From positions 1 through 19,100 of the forward strand of contig CALMVY010000204.1 of NCBI GenBank assembly GCA_937873245.1: 19,100 nucleotides of DNA, written 5' to 3'. How positions within the stretch are numbered: position 1 is the stretch's first letter; each line of letters begins with the position of its first letter. Source of the stretch: an uncultured Arthrobacter sp. (GTDB taxonomy: Bacteria > Actinomycetota > Actinomycetes > Actinomycetales > Micrococcaceae). Of the stretch, positions 15,164-19,100 are shown piece by piece. The translations under genes were made by a program, and so were the position numbers. Under the pieces are notes generated by a model. It worked only from the letters and a program-made list of their open reading frames with translations, did not search any database and was not told where the DNA came from.

Positions 15164-16908
15164 TGAAGCGACGGGCAGGACTCGGCATGAAAAAACCGCA
15201 GCAGAGCCGCATCACGGTGGTGCCCCTTGCGGACCAGCTCCGTTCCTATCACCGCGGCTGGCTGAGGGGCGACCTGATCGCCGGGGTGACCGTCGCGGCC
15301 CTGATCGTTCCCAAGAACCTGGGGTACGCCGGGATCGCCGGGATCCCCTTGCAGAACGGTCTCTATGCGGCGGCGGCCGGCGCGATCGTGTACGGGATCT
15401 TCGGCTCGTGCCGGCAGATTTCCATGGGTCCAAGTTCCGGGCTGGCGGCAGTGGCGGCGAGCGCCGTGCTCGCGGCAGGCATCACCAGCGAGCAGGATGC
15501 CGCCACGTTCGTCGCGGGGATCACCCTCGCCTCCGGGATCCTGTTCCTGCTTCTTGCCGTCCTGAAGATGGGCTGGATAGCGCAGTTCCTCTCCCGGGCG
15601 GTGGTCACCGGATTCCTCTTTGGTGCGGCGATCGACGTCGTCATCGGGGAGCTCCCGAAACTGACCGGGACGGAGGTCACCGGCTCCAACCCGATCCAGG
15701 AACTGTGGTCGTGGCTGGGGACGTTGGGCGAAGCGCATCAGACCACCGTGGTGGTGGGTGTCATCGCGCTGGCCGTCGTCTTCGGACTGAAGGCCGTCGC
15801 GCCAAGGGTTCCCGGTGCCCTGGTCCTCGTGGTGGGCGGGCTGCTGGCGGCAGCGGTGTTCGATCTCGGAGCCAGGGGCGTGGCACTGGTGGGCGACGTG
15901 CCCAGCGGCTTGCCGTCGCCCGAGCTCCCTGACGGCCAGCTGATGTGGGACAACGTGGGCACCGTCGCCCTCGCCGCGGTGGCATTGGTCCTGATCGGCT
16001 TTTCCCAGACTGCGGGCGATGCTCGGGCGTTCGCCGCCAAGCACCGCTACCAGATTGACATCAACCAGGAATCAGCAGCCCAGTCGTTCGCCAATATGGC
16101 CGCGGGATTGTTCAAGGGGATGCCCGTCTCCACGAGCCTGTCAGCGAGCTCTCTCAATGACCACTCCGGGGCGAAGACCGGCGTGGCCTCGCTCACCTCC
16201 GGCGCTACGGTCCTGCTCACGCTGCTGTTCCTCGCGCCGCTCTTCTCGAACCTGCCCAAGCCGGTGCTGGCGGCGCTGATCATCGAGGCCGTTGTCATGG
16301 GCATGATGAACCTGCCGGAGATGCGACGGCTGGCCCGTGTGCAGAGATTTGATTTCTGGATCGCCGTAGCAGCCATTGTCGGCACCCTGATCTTCGGTGT
16401 CCTCGCGGGCGTCATCATCGGGATCGGGCTCTCGCTCATCTGGCTCATCGGGGTGGCCACCCACCCGGAGATGCCGGCCCTTGGACGCGAACGGGGGACG
16501 CAGGTCTTCCGCGAAGTGGATGGGCACCCCGGCGATGAGGTGATTCCTGGCATCGCCGTCATCAGGTTCGACGGCGGCCTCTTCTTTGCCACCGCCGATG
16601 CACTGGAGGATCGGCTGCGTGAGGCAATCCACTCAACACCGGACTTGACCGGCATTGTGCTGGATTGCGCGGGCATCAACTTTGTCGACTCACAGGGAGT
16701 GGCAAAGATGGCGGATATTGTCGACCTCGCCAACGAGGCCGGCGTCACCCTGCGCCTTGCCCGGCTGAAGCCCGCGGTCCGGGCCATTCTGGCCAGGGAC
16801 GGTGCAATTGAACGCATCGGGGAAGACAAAATCCACGGAAATATCTTCAGGGCCGTCCAAGCCGAACAAGCCGCCGTCGGGAAAGGCCCTGACAATCAAC
16901 CGGGTTAG
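15163..16908 (+). CDS. SulP-family anion transporter with C-terminal STAS domain
   Basis: 581 residues. The transport domain runs from about 20 to 440, with the family N-terminal segment (RGDLIAGVTVAALIVPKNLGYAGIAGIPLQ region), GPSSGLAAVAA, and the KGMPVSTSLSASSLNDHSGAKTG stretch. A cytosolic STAS domain follows at about 455-570 with VDSQGVAKM at 508-516. In STAS proteins the motif is often DS(S/T)G; here Gln replaces the second position. SulP proteins move sulfate, bicarbonate or dicarboxylates; the substrate cannot be read here. No carbonic anhydrase or sulfate-assimilation gene lies nearby. The start is taken at 15163, overlapping the upstream stop (TGATG); a second ATG at 15187 with AGGA upstream is equally plausible and would shorten it by eight residues. 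Confidence 0.92.
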   Translation: MKRRAGLGMKKPQQSRITVVPLADQLRSYHRGWLRGDLIAGVTVAALIVPKNLGYAGIAGIPLQNGLYAAAAGAIVYGIFGSCRQISMGPSSGLAAVAASAVLAAGITSEQDAATFVAGITLASGILFLLLAVLKMGWIAQFLSRAVVTGFLFGAAIDVVIGELPKLTGTEVTGSNPIQELWSWLGTLGEAHQTTVVVGVIALAVVFGLKAVAPRVPGALVLVVGGLLAAAVFDLGARGVALVGDVPSGLPSPELPDGQLMWDNVGTVALAAVALVLIGFSQTAGDARAFAAKHRYQIDINQESAAQSFANMAAGLFKGMPVSTSLSASSLNDHSGAKTGVASLTSGATVLLTLLFLAPLFSNLPKPVLAALIIEAVVMGMMNLPEMRRLARVQRFDFWIAVAAIVGTLIFGVLAGVIIGIGLSLIWLIGVATHPEMPALGRERGTQVFREVDGHPGDEVIPGIAVIRFDGGLFFATADALEDRLREAIHSTPDLTGIVLDCAGINFVDSQGVAKMADIVDLANEAGVTLRLARLKPAVRAILARDGAIERIGEDKIHGNIFRAVQAEQAAVGKGPDNQPG

Positions 16909-16931
16909 CGGCCCGGCCGCAAGCTCACCCG

Positions 16932-16949
16932 CGGGGAATGATTGCCCCG
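16932..16949. repeat. Inverted repeat between SulP and the MFS gene
   Basis: CGGGG-AAT-G-ATT-G-CCCCG is a near-perfect dyad in the 100-base gap. It sits 24 bases past the SulP stop and 60 bases before the MFS start. It may be a weak terminator or a regulator site for the exporter. Two GGCTAG hexamers follow at 16961 and 16972. Confidence 0.45.
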
Positions 16950-16994
16950 TCCCAACGGACGGCTAGCTTTGGGCTAGTACGCCCTACGAAACCC

Positions 16995-16999
16995 GGAGG
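16995..16999 (+). promoter_or_regulatory. Ribosome binding site of the MFS exporter
   Basis: GGAGG lies nine bases before the ATG at 17009; it is a near-consensus site and decides the start. Confidence 0.8.
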
Positions 17000-17008
17000 C
17001 GATCACCG

Positions 17009-18604
17009 ATGAACCCGCCCAAGGGCGGCGGCACCGAGGCAGAGCCATTCAACGGCAGGCTCGCACTGCTGCTTGCGATGGCCATGTTCGTGCTCGTCGT
17101 CGACACATCGATCATGAACGTCTCGATCTCCGCCGTTGTGGAGGACATCGGCTCGACCGTCAGCGGCCTCCAGTCAGCGATTGCACTTGAGGCGCTGGTA
17201 TCCGCCGCCTTTATCCTGATCGGCGGCAAAATCGGCGATCTGATCGGGCGCAAGCGCGCCTACGTGATTGGACTTGTCTGCTACGCCATCGGTGCCATCG
17301 CCATGACGATGGCTCAAAGCCTCCTCCCCATCATCATCTTTTGGGCGGTGATCGGCGGCCTGGGTGCCTCGCTCCTGCTGCCGGCCATGCAATCCCTCAT
17401 CCACGGAAATTTCGAGGGGGCGGCGCAGAAACGGGTCTATGCCCTGGTGGGCGCCTCGGCGGCGATTGCCGCAGCCGTGGGACCCTTGATCGGTGGGTTC
17501 ATCACGACGTTTTTGTCCTGGCGCGTCGCTTTCATGCTCGAGGCCCTGATCATTGCGGTCGTGTTGTCCGGCATCAAGCTGGTTCACGACGTCCCGTTCG
17601 TGGGGTCGCGATCGCTGGACCTCTTCGGGTCCGTCCTCTCCATCGTCGGTATGGGCGGCATCGTGCTCGGCATCCTGGTGTGGCAGGAGGGCGGAGAGTC
17701 TGTGGGCGCCCTCTTGGCGGTAGGTGCGGTTGGGCTGGGGGGCCTGGTCTACTGGCTCCTCAGGCGCAAGCGCCTCAACAAAGCCACCCTGCTTGACCCG
17801 GACCTGTTCCAATCGAAGGGCTTCCGTTTTGGTGCTTCCGGACAAATGATGCAGCAGGTCGCCCTCGGCGGGACCATGATCGTGTTGCCCATCTACCTGC
17901 AGATGGTGCTCGGATACAACGCGATGCAGGCAGGGCTGTCGATCGCGCCCCTCTCGCTGACCATGTTCGCCGTCGCAATGCTTGCCGGTAAGAGGGCTGG
18001 GGCGCGCCGGCCGGCAAGCCTAATCCGGTGGGGCTTCGTGCTCCTGATCGTGGGCCTGCTGGTGCTGGTTCCGGTCGTGCCGCGTGCGGACTCCGGCTGG
18101 TGGCTTCTGGTGCCGCTTATCATCGCCGGATGCGGCCTGGGGCTGCTCGTGTCCCAGCTCAACAACTACACCCTGGCTCCTATCTCGGATGAGCGGGTCA
18201 GCGAGGCTGCCAGTGTGAACTCGGCCTCGGGGTCGTTCGGTTTGTCGCTGGGACTCGCGTTTGCCGGCGGCATCATGCTGGCATCGCTCTCGTCCATCTT
18301 CATCGGCATGGCGACGTCCAGCACGGTTCTGGCGCCCGAGCAGCAGCAGCAAGTGGCCCAGAGCCTTGAACAGGACGCCCAGGTGATGAGCGATGCGCAG
18401 CTTGAGGAACTCCTCGCCGGCCAAACGGAGGAAGTATCTGACGAGATCATCCGGATCAACACGGAAGCGCGGCCCCTGGCCCTTCAGATCGCCCTGGTAG
18501 TTCCGATCCTGGCCGGCCTGGCCGGGCTGTTCACGTCCTTCCGGATGATGCGGCTTCCCGACCCCAAAGCCTCCGGTGCCGGCGAGGGGGCAATTCTGGG
18601 TTGA
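17009..18604 (+). CDS. DHA2-type (14-helix) major facilitator drug exporter
   Basis: 531 residues, the usual size of 14-helix EmrB/QacA-like exporters. Helix 1 holds VVDTSIMNVSI (Asp32), matching the DT.IVNVA motif of DHA2 proteins. MFS motif A is GKIGDLIGRKRAY at 73-85, and the exporter motif C is in ASAAIAAAVGPLIGG (149-163). A long hydrophilic loop (about 440-490, rich in Gln, Glu and Asp) lies before the last helix. These proteins expel drugs or lipophilic cations using the proton gradient. GGAGG nine bases before the ATG fixes the start. No regulator gene (TetR, MarR) is adjacent. The tail is short and ends 171 bases before the next gene. Confidence 0.93.
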   Translation: MNPPKGGGTEAEPFNGRLALLLAMAMFVLVVDTSIMNVSISAVVEDIGSTVSGLQSAIALEALVSAAFILIGGKIGDLIGRKRAYVIGLVCYAIGAIAMTMAQSLLPIIIFWAVIGGLGASLLLPAMQSLIHGNFEGAAQKRVYALVGASAAIAAAVGPLIGGFITTFLSWRVAFMLEALIIAVVLSGIKLVHDVPFVGSRSLDLFGSVLSIVGMGGIVLGILVWQEGGESVGALLAVGAVGLGGLVYWLLRRKRLNKATLLDPDLFQSKGFRFGASGQMMQQVALGGTMIVLPIYLQMVLGYNAMQAGLSIAPLSLTMFAVAMLAGKRAGARRPASLIRWGFVLLIVGLLVLVPVVPRADSGWWLLVPLIIAGCGLGLLVSQLNNYTLAPISDERVSEAASVNSASGSFGLSLGLAFAGGIMLASLSSIFIGMATSSTVLAPEQQQQVAQSLEQDAQVMSDAQLEELLAGQTEEVSDEIIRINTEARPLALQIALVVPILAGLAGLFTSFRMMRLPDPKASGAGEGAILG

Positions 18605-18775
18605 TCTCTGCGGCCACCATTTCACATGGGGATTTCACCCGCAGCGGATGAGGAAACTATGCGGACGCGAGACCGAAGATGTTCGTACCTGCCACTGGTC
18701 AGGCAGCCAGGCGATTACCCGGACCTGAAATTAGTTCCATTCCCGCGCCGTATCAAGTGAAAGCAGGGCAGCCCC

Positions 18776-19100
18776 ATGAGTTTCTGGGAAAACTTTTGGA
18801 ATATTTTCTGGTGGTTTATTTATGTGTACGCATTCATTGCTTTCCTCTACGCGCTATTCGTCATCATCGGCGACGTATTTCGAGACCAGCATCTGAATGG
18901 TTGGCTGAAAGCCGTCTGGATCGTATTCCTGGCCTTCCTGCCTATCCTGGGCGTGCTGGTGTACCTGATTGCCCGCGGCAAGGGCATGACCGAGAGGGCG
19001 GGGGAACGGGCCCGCCAGAACCAGGAAGCCTCGGATGCGTACATCCGCCAGGTGGCCACCGCGAGCCCAACCGAAGAGATTGCCAAAGCCAAGGCCCTTC
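18776..19100 (+). CDS. PLDc_N/SHOCT-type small membrane protein (3' end outside window)
   Basis: 108 codons are visible and no stop is reached. The N-terminus is strikingly aromatic (MSFWENFWNIFWWFIYVY) and forms the first membrane helix. GDVFRDQHLNGWLKAVWIV leads into the second helix, which ends in LVYLIARGKGMTER. This pair of helices is the phospholipase D nuclease N-terminal domain (PLDc_N), found in small actinobacterial proteins that usually end in a SHOCT domain. The rest of the visible part (ARQNQEASDAYIRQVA) is a charged helix, consistent with a linker to SHOCT just past the window. The function is unknown. AGGG about nine bases upstream supports the ATG. The 171-base gap before it shows no clear signal. 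Confidence 0.85.
   Translation, partial: MSFWENFWNIFWWFIYVYAFIAFLYALFVIIGDVFRDQHLNGWLKAVWIVFLAFLPILGVLVYLIARGKGMTERAGERARQNQEASDAYIRQVATASPTEEIAKAKAL

Noticed and set aside
14950..16044. 364-codon open frame on minus
   Set aside because: Antisense to the SulP transporter; composition is charged and low-complexity, typical of a shadow frame.
18608..18644. Inverted repeat CTGCGG...CCGCAG after the MFS gene
   Set aside because: Six-base arms with a 25-base loop and no U tract; too weak to call a terminator.

Overview
The window is high-GC, densely packed bacterial DNA. Gene content and protein style (LysC-type aspartokinase, DUF998-like membrane protein, GYD protein, SHOCT-type small membrane protein) suggest an actinobacterium, probably Micrococcaceae (Arthrobacter/Pseudarthrobacter-like). 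This is inference from protein style; there is no rRNA to confirm it. I saw no tRNA, rRNA, CRISPR array, transposase or phage gene.

Region 1 (1-6819, all minus strand) is the most interesting part. Read in transcription order it is: an EctB-type L-2,4-diaminobutyrate (DABA) aminotransferase (6819-5548), a second-type aspartokinase with unusual ACT domains (5332-3926), and a very large Pls/PosA-family single-module peptide synthetase (3822 to beyond base 1). Aspartokinase opens the path to aspartate semialdehyde, EctB turns that into DABA, and Pls-type enzymes (adenylation, carrier, membrane and acetyltransferase-like domains) make cationic amino-acid homopolymers such as epsilon-poly-lysine. 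ectA and ectC, which would turn DABA into ectoine, do not appear beside ectB. The simplest reading is a poly-diaminobutyrate (or related DABA oligomer) biosynthesis cassette.

Region 2 (7098-9760) holds a secreted M28 metallopeptidase lipoprotein on minus and, divergent from it, a TerC-family membrane protein on plus. The 359-base divergent spacer carries a clean 14-bp tandem repeat. Another tandem repeat (3 x 12 bp) lies just downstream of the peptidase stop, upstream of ectB.

Region 3 (9757-13604, minus strand) is a run of small housekeeping or accessory genes: a thymidylate-kinase-like P-loop kinase with a TTG start, a four-helix membrane protein, a GYD-domain protein, a NUDIX hydrolase translationally coupled to a 2H-phosphoesterase-like protein, and a metallo-beta-lactamase-fold hydrolase followed by a strong hairpin.

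Region 4 (14012-19100, plus strand) is membrane transport: a DUF998-like membrane protein overlapping the start of a SulP-STAS anion transporter, then a DHA2-type major facilitator exporter, and the start of a PLDc_N/SHOCT-type small membrane protein cut by the window end.
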